A DNA stretch of 64,000 nucleotides from Cytospora piceicola (GCA_023375675.1 JALQBC010000011.1:310001-374000), one strand, 5' to 3'. Shown: positions 10,496 to 21,316, counted from the first letter of the stretch. Translations and numbers: made by a program. Notes: generated by a model from the letters alone, not told the origin.

Positions 10496-11710
10496 CTAGG
10501 CTGATGTGAAAATTGCTTTATACTTGCTCCTCAGGCACTTATCCATGTATATGTAGAGGCCCACGTTATTGACGCCGCATATGTCTATGTAAACTCCGTA
10601 CCCAAAGTCTGCTCTCAATAACGCGCTAAAAGGGTCTGAACATGGACACTATTTCAGGACTGCTATGCTTCACGTGGTACATCATGACTGCGTTGTCAAA
10701 TCCGTCGGAGTTATAACCAACGAGGGGGCCGGGAGCCAGTTAGGTCCGTGGTAATCTATGAAGCTCATGGACCTGCTAACGAGTATTTTTAACGTCGAGC
10801 AGAAAGTCACGGTCTCGCTGCTTGCAACTCTCGTTGTTGTCCATGAGTGCTTTAGTCCGCAACTGCACCACAGAGCTATGGATATTATCTTCGAGTTGAG
10901 AGGGATGATGGATCCGTACCCAGCTAACTTCTGACTTGTCTCTATGTCGTACCCCATCGTGCACCCATAGTCAAAGTCGTCGGGAACGGAATCCAGGCCG
11001 GGACTACATCTACTGGTACTGCCCAAGTTCAGACCATATATGGACGCCAGTCTGAGATTCTTGAGCCACCCCATAGGCTGCCATATGGGGCCCACCAGGA
11101 CACCAGGGCATGCAGTGGCCTCCATCCGCAGTATCTTCTCGTACTCTATGGTGTCAGGAAGTGTGAGTAAATCCATGGTGATATATCTCTCCTTATTGTC
11201 TAGTTTTGACACCATTCGTATGTCTATTCTGTTTCCTGATCTGGACCCTTCCCATAGTATACTGTGGTTGCTGGTCACACACCGCTTTACCTCAGCGTAG
11301 CTTACTATATCCATGTCTGTGGGTGTATGTACGGCGATTCTGTTGGTGCTTGCACTGCGTTACATCTTTGGAGCATCCACATCGCGTCACCAAGACAGAC
11401 GCTCGAAATGCTGGAGACCCTTTTGACCGACGATGGGTGAAACAACGAGATAGTCCCAGGAACGAGGCCTAAGGCAATATGTACCGTGGACAGTGCGCTG
11501 GGGTCTAAGGGGCTCGTCGTAAGTTACAGAGCGACAATATACATCTACCTGGGAGAGTTCAACTGTTGGGGAGTCATCGTAGACCCAGAGGCGGCGAAGC
11601 AGATAGGGATGCGATATAGCGGGTAGCGAGAATGTGAGTGTCAACTTCCATGCAGCCACGCAGCCCTACCACAGGTTTCTCATCAATGCCGCGAGAAGGT
11701 TGGGGTCCAT
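10496..11710 (-). pseudogene. Family-B DNA polymerase, N-terminal/exonuclease part only, decayed
   Basis: About 400 codons of the amino half of a replicative B-family DNA polymerase read leftward from ATG 11710. The exonuclease motif Exo I is clear as GYDIETS (DIET at 10948-10937), followed by KIISIALWCSCG. Exo II appears as GYNSDGFDN near 10720-10695, but in another frame because of a frameshift at about 10711. A third frame then continues to 10496 with FGYGVYIDICGVNNVGLYIY. In-frame stops lie at 11668-11666 (TAG), 11387-11385 (TGA) and 11362-11360 (TAA). The palm domain with its catalytic aspartates is missing: the gene is cut at about 10.49 kb, next to the copied promoter fragment. There are no introns. 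Which virus or element family it came from cannot be settled by eye. Confidence 0.75.
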
Positions 11711-11818
11711 CCCGATCTCTGTGTGCCTGTGAACACGGAGGTAATTACGAAGTGAAGATCGCGGAAGGCGGAGTGTCACTAGAGGAGTGCACTGGAATCG
11801 CTAGCGTGGAAGCCGGAA

Positions 11819-11966
11819 TGTAGTAGCCGTTTAGGTACAAGTGGTATATTCTGTGTTCGTGTGTCTTCTTATTTCTACAGAAGGGCCTAAACGCCCGATA
11901 GATATTCTTACAGAAAAGTGGGGCCGAGGAGCCCACCTAAACGGTGGCCCCCTATTGGCCACCACA
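11819..11966 (+). repeat. Solo LTR, copy 2, with 5-bp target duplication
   Basis: The 148-bp segment begins TGTAGTAGCC and ends GGCCACCACA, flanked by the direct repeat CGGAA (11814-11818 and 11967-11971). It matches the copies at 2510-2659 and 29000-29145 in the same orientation. It inserted just upstream of the polymerase remnant, so the insertion is younger than the virus-like block. Confidence 0.9.
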
Positions 11967-11971
11967 CGGAA

Positions 11972-12470
11972 TTATGAATAGACGAGCGAGTGTCGGGCTT
12001 CTGCCTCATGCCTAGCATCTACAAGTCATTCCGTCCACATTGAGGTTGGGTGAAGACAGGAACAAGTGCAAGCTGTACAGATACTTCTCCAGCCTTTTCG
12101 TCAATGTCACTGACTTCAGGACCATAATGTGGACACATGGTCAATTTGTAGTGGATCCAGCAAGCACCAGCAGGTTCCTTATCCTCTGTGGTCCTACGTC
12201 CACATGAAATAGTTCCAGGATAGAGACTATATCAGAGCTCTTTACGGGATGTTGTGGCATAGTTGACGTAGAGCAACTGGTGTGTAAGCGTGAATGTAAG
12301 ATGCCTGCAGGCTGCCGACACTGCCAAGACCTTTGCATCGAACAGGATCATTACGACGAGTGAGCTCGATCTTGCTGAGTGCAGACTTAACCTCACTCAT
12401 AAAGTACATGCCAGGACATGACAGCATCTCTATCCTGCCTATAAAGGTGGCAACTAGGTGCAGCATCGTG
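11972..12470. other. Virus-like block, no confident gene
   Basis: Short open frames on both strands are present but none is recognisable. A leftward frame at 12466-12242 and a rightward frame from 12333 compete. Composition is balanced and similar to the neighbouring decayed genes, so this is probably more decayed coding DNA of the same origin. Confidence 0.35.
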
Positions 12471-12935
12471 TCGTCTTCGAATGACCTTCTAGACCCTGTC
12501 GAGCAGAAGGACTGGCTTCATTCCACGGCAATAGCAAGAAGAGCAGTCGTAGTGCCCATGGAGGTGGACATAAGTACTCTTCCCAAGGGAGAATGGCCCG
12601 ACTCAGAGGCAGACTGCCTGGACTTCCCCCTCACTACCCTAGGGTAGGTGTATGACTTCCTTACTAATGACTCCATGCCTATAACTACGCGGTCTATGCT
12701 GTACAGCACCCTGGGAAGCTGGTACGAGTCTAACGCCGACTTCATAGATATATTCCCTGGTGCATCTATGCAAGACGTAGTCGACGCTAATGTGCTCATA
12801 GAGCAGTCCCTGGGCATGGAGAGTGGGACATCAGGTCAGCTGACGTCGCTGAGATCTCCCACCTGCGCTGTTAGGTACGGAAAGAGCCTCTTTCTAGACG
12901 GTATACGATGCAGAGGTGATGCCAGTGACGTCTAG
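12471..12935 (+). pseudogene. Decayed unidentified gene of the virus-like block
   Basis: A rightward frame with natural protein composition (STLPKGEWPDSEADCLDF, then VYDFLTNDSMPITTRSMLY and GSWYESNADFIDIFPGAS) is interrupted by one in-frame TAG (12645-12647) and ends at 12935. I do not recognise the product. An overlapping leftward frame (12817-12518) is Ser/Arg-rich and looks like its antisense shadow. The start is not defined. Confidence 0.4.
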
Positions 12936-13106
12936 GCGTAGTGACGCTTTATGCTCTGAAACCGACAGCAACTCTGCCGTTGCTGCAACGCATTATGATC
13001 AAGACACAGGACACTTTGCTGCCGCTGTCTATACCCGGACTCCACAAGTACAATTCAATTATTCACTAGTCAAGTCTCTACCGGTGCGCTAGAGCTCACA
13101 GACAAG

Positions 13107-13922
13107 ATGGCGGGCGAAAAGGAAGACATCATCTATGTCGACATTGCCAACGAGGGTGAGAACAATGAGCACATCTTCCTTACCGAGGATGCTCACATAC
13201 GCGATGAGAACGTCCTGGATATGAAGTTCGTGTTCGACAAACCTGCTGACATCACAGACAGTATCAAGAAGAGTAATGCCACCTCTGACTCGGGACGTAT
13301 ACAGCTGGGTTGCCTTGAGTACGGTAGGGTCAAGGTCGTGTATCCAGACGGGTCCCAGTCGGTAAAGGCGTACCTCGGCGACTGTGTTCTTCAGTACTGC
13401 GCTCGACCCGACAAGAGGTATGGCGTCACCTGTGTGTGCCTTGGTGTGACCACTTCGTACATTCGCTCGATCATCTCTGGAGCGTCGTCGAGTGGTGTGA
13501 AGCTTAAGGTGAAGGACAACGTCAAGGAGAGCGATGGATACTGGTGGCTCTCTGCTTCAGTGGACGACTTCAACAAGGACACCATGGTGGTCACTCCAAA
13601 CGACGATGGGACTCTGGGTCAAGTGAACTTGGAAGTACTCCCGTTCCTCAGCAAGGCGGAGAAGAACCTTTAGGCGGACGTCATTGTGGTGATCTCCGCT
13701 AGCCAGACTACCTCTGACGAGGGCACTCCCACAGACCTCTGTGGGAGATTCAACCTCGGCGTGAAGATATCTGAGGTCTACATCACCGACGTGACCGATA
13801 AGAACGGTCCTGTCCTTGAACTCTCGGACAAGTCCAAGAAGGAATCTGTGGAGCCGACCAGAAAGGCCGTAGTCAATACAGATCTCGCTCGCCTACTAAT
13901 GTCTAAGTTCAATCTCAAGTAG
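13107..13922 (+). pseudogene. Unidentified ~270-aa protein with one in-frame TAG
   Basis: ATG 13107 opens a 188-codon frame with an acidic N-terminus (EKEDIIYVDIANEGENNE). It reaches TAG at 13671-13673, after which the same frame continues as ADVIVVISASQTTSDEG to the stop at 13920-13922. Alternating hydrophobic strands (RVKVVYPDGSQSVKAYLGD, YWWLSASVDDF, NLGVKISEVYITDV) suggest a beta-rich fold. A single-stranded-DNA-binding role would fit its place next to replication genes, but no family motif is visible and that is a guess. No introns. Confidence 0.45.
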
Positions 13923-13939
13923 GGCTAGTACATGTCTGG

Positions 13940-14841
13940 ATGACCAGAATGTCTGCACCAGTCTCCGTTATCTCACTACTTTTGTCTCTTCTATTGTCCA
14001 CTCACAGCACACCAAAGCTCGTACAGAATGCCATACCCTTGAGCCAGGGATCATTATCGAACTTGCGTTACCCGAAGGTGTACATGACTGCGAACACAGT
14101 TGACGTTCTGTTTGCGCACATGTACACAAGCTTGGGCACAGGTTCCACAGTATGTCTCAAAGCCGGGTCAAGAGAGAGGATAGAATACACTCAGGTGTTA
14201 CAAAGCTGCTGGGGAAGGGATGCGCGCTCGTCATACACACACCGCTTACTCTGAATGCCACTGGGTTAGGAAATGTTGCAGTAATTATGGAAGAGTAAGA
14301 GTGTGGATATTAGCGAAGACCTGTATGCATCGATGAAGGACGCTCTTAAGCGTAGAGGGGCAGCACCATACACATGCGTACGCTCCTATACGCAGATTTC
14401 GGCATAGCGCTACTTCTGAGCCAGGGATACACTCTCAACAGTGGCGTCACCCCTGACATAAGTCACCACGCATACGCTTCTGCATGGCGAGCACTCAACA
14501 CAGTGAGCATAGTGGGTTAAGAGAATGTGAAGGGCTGGATACTGTCCAATATGGACGGGAGTTCTGCCGTGGGATACGCAATGTCGCAGGGCGTGTCCTT
14601 GTCCAGCATAGACGCCACGCCTCAACTGACTTTCGGTAGGGATAAAGGTATGTCGGACATGAACTACGGTATCCTATTAGAGGCTATCTCCACGAATAAG
14701 ATAGTGAGTGTATTCCGCAGGACATGTAGGCTTCCGTCTTCAGGTGAGTATACTGGATTCTCCTCCGCTAGCCCTGATCTCCAGCTTAACAGTATTTTCC
14801 TTCTTCATATGGAGCTTATGGGCGGCAACCGGGGCGCGTAG
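13940..14841 (+). pseudogene. Decayed unidentified gene with hydrophobic N-terminus
   Basis: The first frame (13940-14254) begins with a strongly hydrophobic stretch (VISLLLSLLLSTHS) like a signal peptide or membrane anchor. It then shifts; the middle part (about 14280-14520) is readable in other frames. The last frame (14527-14841) is open with NMDGSSAVGYAMSQGVSL. At least two frameshifts and an in-frame TAA (near 14518) break it. The product is not recognised; the run of decayed rightward genes continues with the Pif1-like gene 96 nt further on. Confidence 0.4.
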
Positions 14842-14936
14842 CATGATTGACCACTTTCGCAATACCTTCAAATGACACACGCACGCTTCAGACCATGCAA
14901 CACTGGTTGCCTGCTACACACTGCTTATTGTGCATT

Positions 14937-16256
14937 ATGAGTGAGCAAGAAAAGACTCTTTCCGCAGGCCAGAGAGCAGGTGTACATGCGGTCAGCATAG
15001 ACAAGCCCAATGTATTGTTCACTGGTTCAGGAGGCACGGGAAAGTCCTTGATCGTAGAGAAGATGGTGGAGATACTTAGATCTTCTGTGCACTCCAAGAC
15101 TGTGGCCGTGACGGCAACCGCTTGAAGAGCCGCCTTCTCCATTGGAGGTACAACGCTTCACAGCTTTTCCGGAATCAGTCTTGGAGTAGAACCAAAGGAA
15201 GCCCTCTACGCTAAGACTAATAGAAGCTCCATTGCCTCTGGTAAGTGGACAAACACTGACGTGCTCATAGTCGACGAGGTGTCTATGCTTAGCGGAGAGT
15301 TATTTGATAAGCTCGAGTACAAAGCCAAGAAGGTAAGGGGAAACGAGAAGCCCTTCGGTGGCATTCAGCTCGTGCTGGTGGGAGATCTACTCCAGCTGCC
15401 TCTCGTGTCCCAGGGCTTTACTGCCTTGAGGACGTTCCAGGCCGCGTCCTGGGACAAGTGTGTGGACAAGTACATGAAGCTTGACCAAGCCCTCAGGCAG
15501 ACTGACAGAGATTTCATAAGGGCACTTAGATGTATACGTGTCGGTGCAGGTACGGAAGAAGTGGATCTCTTCATATAGAAGGTCTCTCGAGAGGTAAAGT
15601 ACGAGGATGGACTTCGACCAGTTCTGCTTTATGCCACAAAGAGCTGAGCTGAAGGATACAACAATGAGATGATTGAAGAGATAGACGGGGAGCCCGCGGT
15701 GTATCGTTCAGACGACAGGATAAGTCAAGGCGGAAGCTCAAGCATCCATAAACAATTTCCGGCCCCGAAGGAACTAGTCCTCAAGAAGGACACTCAGGTG
15801 ATGCTTGTCAAGAACCTTACCAAGCAGCTCGTTAACGATACTGTCGGAACCGTAGTGGGGTTTGTAAAGCCCAGATCGTCTTCACAGGTCAAGTCATTTG
15901 CAGACCAAACGGAGAAGCTGCCTGTCGTCAGATTCACTCTTGCAGACGGTATGATGCGTACGCTCCACATTACCCGCGAGAGCTGGGAAACTTTTCTTCC
16001 CGACGGAAAGGTTCAATGCCGGCGCGTGCAGATACCTCTGATCCTTGCGTGGGCGATAACTATACACAAGTCCCAGAGTTAGACTATCCAACGGCTGAAG
16101 GTAGATCTCAGTGGTACGTTCGAGAAAGGATAGGTCTATACTGCGCTCAGTAGAGCGGTCAATACCGACAACCTCGAGGTAGTGAACTTCAAGAGAGACC
16201 TGGTGAGAGTTGACGACGAGTCCGTGAGCTTATGCCTCAAGAATGACCTTCTGTAA
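14937..16256 (+). pseudogene. Pif1-family helicase with five in-frame stops and no frameshift
   Basis: A 439-codon frame from ATG 14937 to TAA 16254-16256 keeps the architecture of Pif1-like SF1B DNA helicases. It shows Walker A GSGGTGKS (residues 30-37), RAAFSIGGTTLHSFSGI, Walker B LIVDEVSML (about 110-118), LVLVGDLLQLPLV and, at the end, IHKSQS and ALSRA (motifs V/VI). Stops interrupt it at 15123 (TGA), 15576 (TAG), 15645 (TGA), 16080 (TAG) and 16131 (TAG). The last two fall where the family usually has Gln, as expected if CAG became TAG. The whole length stays in one frame, so decay here is by substitution only. No introns, unlike host Pif1 genes expected in this fungus. It likely served replication or recombination of the lost element. 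Confidence 0.8.
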
Positions 16257-16346
16257 CTTTCCTCTAAAATCTGAAGGCAACTACAACTACGTTACGCTAA
16301 CATATACACACTGAGAGTAGTATACCACGCTCCACGTTCTGCAACA

Positions 16347-17225
16347 ATGGAAAGACCGACCATGAACACAGTCAGACCAAAGCCGCAAAGGAACACAAGG
16401 ACCATTACAGGCACATCCAAAGCCACCCGGGAGGTGAGGAGTAATGTACGAGCGAGCGTTACAGTCGCACCCAGGAGGCCTACACCACTGCCGGAAGCGC
16501 CAAAGAGAACTCAGCATCACGGAGTGAGACCCAGGGTCAAGACCGTGTCTTAGCCAACCGAAGCGAGTAGTGGTGTAAAGCAGACATCCGACACCGAGGA
16601 CTCACGAAAGACAGTGACAGAGGAGGGATGACCGGACAACGACGTGAGCAAAGAGCAACCCCAGACGAGCACCTCCGCCGGTGAGGTACAGCATAAGGAT
16701 GTGCCACTGCCCGCCAGCACGAACGATGAAGTGAACACTTCTCGAACACAGTCTGCATATGTGATCCACTTTAACGACAAGTCCGTCTCTACGCTGCACC
16801 TCTCCAATGACTACAATGTCGACATGATGATAGACGGTACGTTTTACCATTGCGTTACGGCATACATATACTCTAAGGAGTATAAGGTAGAGGAGAACAT
16901 TGCTGCAAACAAGCATATGAAGTCGCAGTCTAGTACTCTGTGCTGCAGGATATCCAGAGGGCAGAACCCACTCAGGAACGCTACTGAAACCTCTATCCAA
17001 GTCCACGCGCACATGTGCACGGCACTCGCGGTAAATTTCACTTCCAACGGTGATCTAAGCAGTACCCTGTGCAGCCTTAACGAGTCCGCCATCGTGTACG
17101 ACAGTGACGACTGCTACTGGGGATGAAAAGGATGGAAGTGTTATGAACAAGCCTGGAAGACTTCTTGTTAATGTGCGCCTCATCGTGAGAAGTAGCGATA
17201 CGAAGTTAAGAATAACGGTATGTGA
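16347..17225 (+). pseudogene. NADAR (YbiA-like) domain protein, decayed
   Basis: One frame from ATG 16347 runs to 17126 with two in-frame stops (TAG 16551, TGA about 16629). The N-terminal part is basic and Pro/Arg-rich. The C-terminal part matches the NADAR pattern: IHFNDKSVSTLHLSNDYNV, MIDGTFYHCVTAYIYSKEYK, RISRGQNPLRNA and SNESAIVYDSDD-like text ending in YWG. After a frameshift near 17125 the usual last block is visible as MNKPGRLLVNVRLIVR. NADAR proteins are linked to ADP-ribose or riboflavin-related N-glycosidase chemistry and occur in large DNA viruses and phages as well as cells. Function here is lost; the family call rests on the motif order. Confidence 0.65.
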
Positions 17226-17343
17226 GTCATCTCCTTTACGGTGTTTGTGGGGGCCAACACAGTGCAACACTGTTGCTTTACAACACCTGTGCAGCTCTCC
17301 TGGTACCGAAGATGTGCTAGACCACGTGGGTGTTTGAACGCAC

Positions 17344-18035
17344 GTGCTACAACCTTGGAATGTCTATATGGACGGTGCATGTAGCTCCAACGGCATGCCG
17401 TCTGCCGTAGCTGGAATAGGTGTATGGGTGGAAGAAGACCCAAACTCTCCGTGTCTGAGGCCATATAGACGTATCACCCGCAGACGAACAACGTTGCTGA
17501 GCTCCTCACAGTGAAGCGCGCGCTACCGTTGGGCAGTAACTGTAGAGAGTTGAGGATATTCTCAGACTCCATATACGCGGTCACCTCCATTACCAACTGG
17601 CACGACACATGGCGCAAAAACAACAGGAAGAAGAGGAACGGTGATGCCCCGCAGAACATATACAAAATAATGAAGATAAAGCAGGAGAAGGTCAGTCTTC
17701 AATCCGCGGATTGTAAGGTGTCTCTGCTTCACGTGAGGGGCCACTCCTCGAGCGCGGGTAATACTATGGCCAATGACCTAGCCCAGAGTGTAGTGAAGAG
17801 GGCGCGGCAGAGGGACACCCACGCCACAGTTGCCACCTTGATGAAGCTTGACTGCACTGAGACCCTGAATGACGATGAAGAGTGCGCAGTACTGGGCCAG
17901 GCGTCCATCGACTCTCCAGGCACCCTGTACGACTCTCCTCATACTGAAGACAATGCCATGCCGCTACCTCTTTCGCCATCTACTGTAAGTGGCGACAAGC
18001 ATGTACGCCCTGTGGATAACAGTTGGAGACAATGA
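17344..18035 (+). pseudogene. Ribonuclease HI, decayed
   Basis: The first catalytic block is WNVYMDGACSSNG. After a frameshift near 17475-17485 the second block reads QTNNVAELLTVKRAL, then IFSDSIYAV, and finally HVRGHSSSAGNTMANDLAQ. These are the four conserved blocks of RNase HI (D, E, D and the His/Asp region) in order and spacing. In the last block the usual Asp after GN..A reads Asn, so catalysis would be weakened even without the frameshift. The enzyme removes RNA from RNA/DNA hybrids. An insert of about 35 residues separates blocks three and four. It follows the NADAR gene in the same direction and precedes a small coiled-coil ORF. Confidence 0.75.
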
Positions 18036-18038
18036 TCA

Positions 18039-18233
18039 ATGGCCGAGAGTATGCTCAGGTCTCTCTCTACTCCCACGACAGAGAATATACACACAGTGCG
18101 TAAGCAGCTGGACATGGTAGAGAACAAGCTGAGCCAGATACTGAACATTCTTGTTGAGTGGCGCCATTACTTTCTGAGTTTAAAATATACTTCTGGTCAA
18201 CCTTCAGTACTGATAGAAGGCCTCTACATGTGA
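18039..18233 (+). CDS. Small possible coiled-coil ORF
   Basis: A 64-codon ORF opens 4 nt after the RNase HI stop. Residues 19-42 (HTVRKQLDMVENKLSQILNI) have a heptad pattern of a short coiled coil. No family is recognised. It could be a real small gene of the virus-like element or the tail of another decayed gene. Confidence 0.35.
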   Translation: MAESMLRSLSTPTTENIHTVRKQLDMVENKLSQILNILVEWRHYFLSLKYTSGQPSVLIEGLYM

Positions 18234-18429
18234 GTATACTTTAGTACTAACTGACGCAATGGAGGGGTGGCTATTGCTCAGAAACTCATACATGTTCGTG
18301 TCGCGTTCGCATACGGACTTTATTCAGACTTGTTGAGCTGCCCAGGTGGTGTGTGCGTTGCCGCCCCCTTACTGCTGTGCCCTCGTTTTCCTGCCTCTCT
18401 CAAGGCCGTGGTTCGTTTGATACAACTGA

Positions 18430-19296
18430 AGGTACCCTTGTAGGATGTCCTCTGGCAACATTATTGCACAGCACTTGAGTACTCTGCCATGTATTTTAAA
18501 AGGCTTGGTCTCATTATCTACTCCACCATAATGTCCATGTCGGAGTGAAACCTGTAGCTGAGCGTGCCCAGAAACATAGGCATGTGTATTGACTCCACCA
18601 CTCCGTGTATGGCCGTAGTAAGAGCGTTCGGCAGGTCCGTGAGGTATCGGTCCTTGCCCTGATACCTGACAGATCCACTGCTGCTGACTATGAGATGTGT
18701 ACCCTAGGGTAGCATCGTTCAGGTTGCCCTCTATCTTCAGCGATATAGAACTTCCGACAGTGACTTCCTCTGTGTCTACACACCAGCTAGGTATTTACCT
18801 CACGAGTATAGAGAGAGACTCCTGAGTGAGCTTGCACATGTACAGGGACTTGTTAGAGACCAGCATCCAGAAGAATATGTCCGACTGGCATATGTTGAGG
18901 TTTGCCACACTCACATCGTCCCGGGAGACAGTGCCTCAACTTATCAGCTCGCTGGCCAAGGTCTAACGACCATCTCCCCTGGATCTGAATACTCTTGCTG
19001 TTATCCTTCACGATGCAGGATGAACTCTCCAGTCCGTGAGAGACGTAGTCCTCCGATAGAGTCTCAGCGTCCTCGTACCTGCATCCCTCTATATTAACCC
19101 AGGCCCCCGCAATGTTGGGCTGCATCATTTCTGATGCTATGGTGACGTTTGTGCCTATGTACCACGTTCCCAGTGTCCAGGTATTCCGCCACGCTCGGTC
19201 AACTCCGGCATCGGGCGAGACCCTGTACCCTTTTGACTGTACGAAGGTCACGATAAATAGAATGGTGGGCGAGATGAGAGGGAACAATAGAGACAA
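18430..19296 (-). pseudogene. Decayed secreted or membrane protein gene
   Basis: From ATG 19296 the product starts with a hydrophobic leader (LLFPLISPTILFIVTFVQS) like a signal peptide. It continues with Trp/Tyr/Asn-rich extracellular-type sequence including NVT and CIVKDNSK to about 18950. A frameshift follows, and at least two further breaks separate later readable pieces (EEVTVGSSISLKIEGN at about 18770; RYLTDLPNALTTAIHGV at about 18630). A virion-surface or secreted protein of the lost element is possible, but no family is recognised. Confidence 0.45.
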
Positions 19297-19479
19297 TAGG
19301 CAAATGGGTGTAAGTCCTTAATATGAGAGGTAGTAGTTTAGGTGGTGCCTGAGGGAAGGGAAGGCCCCTATATATAGTTGTTTAGGCAGGTCGACTTGAG
19401 GCAGTCAGGTGACCTGGTGGGCCTAATATTATTATTCATCTAGATTACTAGAATCTTCGATATAGCCTCACATTGACAC

Positions 19480-19701
19480 CTAGGACATTATCTCCACCCT
19501 CAGTGAGCATAACTCCCGTGGGGTCTGTGCATATATGTACAGCTCCTCCTCCACGTCGTACTGTCGGTCACATGTGGAGTCCAGATGGAGGTTCACATTG
19601 CTGGGCCTTGCTTTGGCACTTGGTCTAGGTCCTCTTGCATTCCTCTGTTTCGTGGGCCTTCGAAGCTTTCCAGACTGACGGCGCTGGTGTGGTAGAACCA
19701 T
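19480..19701 (-). CDS. Small basic ORF, unidentified
   Basis: From ATG 19701 a 73-aa product has a very basic Arg/Lys/Pro-rich first half (RRPTKQRNARGPRPSAKARP) resembling a nuclear-localisation or nucleic-acid-binding tail. The second half is acidic and hydrophobic (YDVEEELYIYAQTPRE). It lies divergently just before the 343-aa ORF. No family recognised; it could also be a fragment. Confidence 0.35.
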   Translation of the reverse strand: MVLPHQRRQSGKLRRPTKQRNARGPRPSAKARPSNVNLHLDSTCDRQYDVEEELYIYAQTPRELCSLRVEIMS

Positions 19702-19765
19702 CGTATAGGAGTGTATAGAGGCAACGTCAATTTGCCTCAATGCATCGTTATACGAACAGGACAGC

Positions 19766-20797
19766 ATGGACAGCACTATAAGAAATTCCAACGACTTGGT
19801 GAAGGCGTTGCAGCATATGTCAACAGGGACAAATGCACCAAAGAGAGAGCTAAATGGCATCAGTACGGCTGGTACGTATGTCGACGACGTATCCGCATCT
19901 TCTCAGCAGGTGCCACTTAATGCGCCTAGGCAGATGTCTACCAACCAGCTTTTGAAGCATCTCTGCGCCCTTCAAACCAGGTCTAATGCCATAGCTGAGG
20001 CTCAACTCGACGCCATGACGAAACTCACCAGCCAGGTAGACCGTATGGTCCCCGACCAAGCCCAGAATGTTGCACTCCTATCGTCCATAGCACGCAACAC
20101 GGCGTCGTCTTCAGTGCCTCTCTCCACAGTCCTTCCAGGTACTCCCAGGACCGCTCCCAAGACAGCCGTCAAGGACTACGGAATGAACAATCCCGCAGAC
20201 CTGGCTGCTGAGCTGCTACTCAAGGTTCTCAGAGTGGCGGAGACAATGATAAAGCTAAGAGGAATAGACTACAGAAGCTCTAGAACCTGCAACAGAAGCG
20301 TTGTGTCTTCCAGAATACGCACACTCATTGCGACGAACCTGGAGTACCGTGGATACGAAGTTAGCTCTTCCAAGTTCCCGGAGAACAAGGACAACGCAAC
20401 GCTGAAGGTGGCGAGCAGGGTAGGCACTGTAGACGGGTTCTCTTCGGTGCTTACTGCGGAGTCGATACGGGACTTGATGCTAGATCCGGAGTGTCGGACC
20501 TTCGTGGCTGCGTCCAGAGATGTAGTAGAGCGTATGAAGATAGTTAGACTGGGTATACCGTACTATGAGGCTGATATTCTCGAAGCCATAGAGTATCCGT
20601 ACTTTAACTCTGCAGGTGAGCTCATATGCGAGTGGGGGAAGCTCAACGCGCGCACAGAGACGGAAGTCGAGCGCAAAGTCTCTGAGCTTCCGGCAAAGAG
20701 TAGGGAGACTCTCATAAAGTACATGGGGAATTTGTGTGCAGTGAATCTTGCACTTACGGCTATTTCGAAGAAGCGGGTAGTACGTATGCATAATTAA
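19766..20797 (+). CDS. Intact 343-aa ORF of the virus-like block, unidentified
   Basis: This is the longest uninterrupted frame of the 10.5-25.1 kb block. The first 150 residues are Ser/Thr/Gln-rich and probably disordered (DDVSASSQQVPLNAPRQMS). From about residue 155 the sequence looks globular and alpha/beta (LAAELLLKVLRVAETMIKL, SRIRTLIATNLEYRGYEVSS), with a charged helix near the end. I do not recognise the family. A structural or DNA-associated protein would fit. Its openness among so many broken neighbours is notable and may mean recent decay or selection. No intron signals are needed to explain it. Confidence 0.6.
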   Translation: MDSTIRNSNDLVKALQHMSTGTNAPKRELNGISTAGTYVDDVSASSQQVPLNAPRQMSTNQLLKHLCALQTRSNAIAEAQLDAMTKLTSQVDRMVPDQAQNVALLSSIARNTASSSVPLSTVLPGTPRTAPKTAVKDYGMNNPADLAAELLLKVLRVAETMIKLRGIDYRSSRTCNRSVVSSRIRTLIATNLEYRGYEVSSSKFPENKDNATLKVASRVGTVDGFSSVLTAESIRDLMLDPECRTFVAASRDVVERMKIVRLGIPYYEADILEAIEYPYFNSAGELICEWGKLNARTETEVERKVSELPAKSRETLIKYMGNLCAVNLALTAISKKRVVRMHN

Positions 20798-20912
20798 TAC
20801 TGAAGTGCATGATTGCATTTTTTGAAACTCGCCAAGTTACGAACATCTAGTTTTGAAATTTATAGACAAAAAGTTGCTGTACGGGCAGTACCACGCGACA
20901 TAATCAAAGAGA

Positions 20913-21308
20913 TCACTCTATTTTGAACACTCTCTTGCATACATCAAACGTGTACGAGTGTCCACTCACGTCGTTACCAATCCAGTCGGCGAACTGGAAA
21001 TCTGGGTTCGCTGCGAGGTCCATCTCCATGGCTCTTACGAGCTCCCTGACTACGTCGTTGTATGTAATCTTCCACTGTATATTGTTGTCTATGGCGTCAA
21101 TGATGTCAGAGTTCTCCTGCAGACCCGTATCACATTGTGAGCACATGGGACAGCCACAACTGCAGAGAGCTGGTTCCTTACCGCAACAGATATAGGGTGG
21201 TCCCTGGAGAGGTCTCATAGACTGGCACCAAGGAGGCCTGCCTACTTAGGTAGGGACTACGGTCTGCCGGGAGCTATTTGTGGCCATCTTCTTCAAAGTC
21301 TCCGCCAT
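20913..21308 (-). pseudogene. Small Cys-rich protein with one in-frame TAA
   Basis: From ATG 21308 a 131-codon frame is interrupted once, by TAA at 21248-21246. It contains a cysteine cluster (CCGKEPALCSCGCPMCSQC) that could bind zinc. A hydrophilic helix region follows, ending in FADWIGNDVSGHSYTFD. The family is not recognised. Confidence 0.4.
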
Positions 21309-21316
21309 AGAGGAAT

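Noticed and set aside
12518..12817. Leftward 99-codon ORF in the virus-like block
   Set aside because: Ser/Arg-rich composition is typical of antisense; the rightward frame looks more like a protein.
12645..16133. Stop-codon reassignment (TAG read as Gln) in the virus-like block
   Set aside because: TGA and TAA also interrupt the same genes (15123, 15645, 11385, 11360, 21246) and several neighbours have frameshifts, so ordinary decay explains the stops better.
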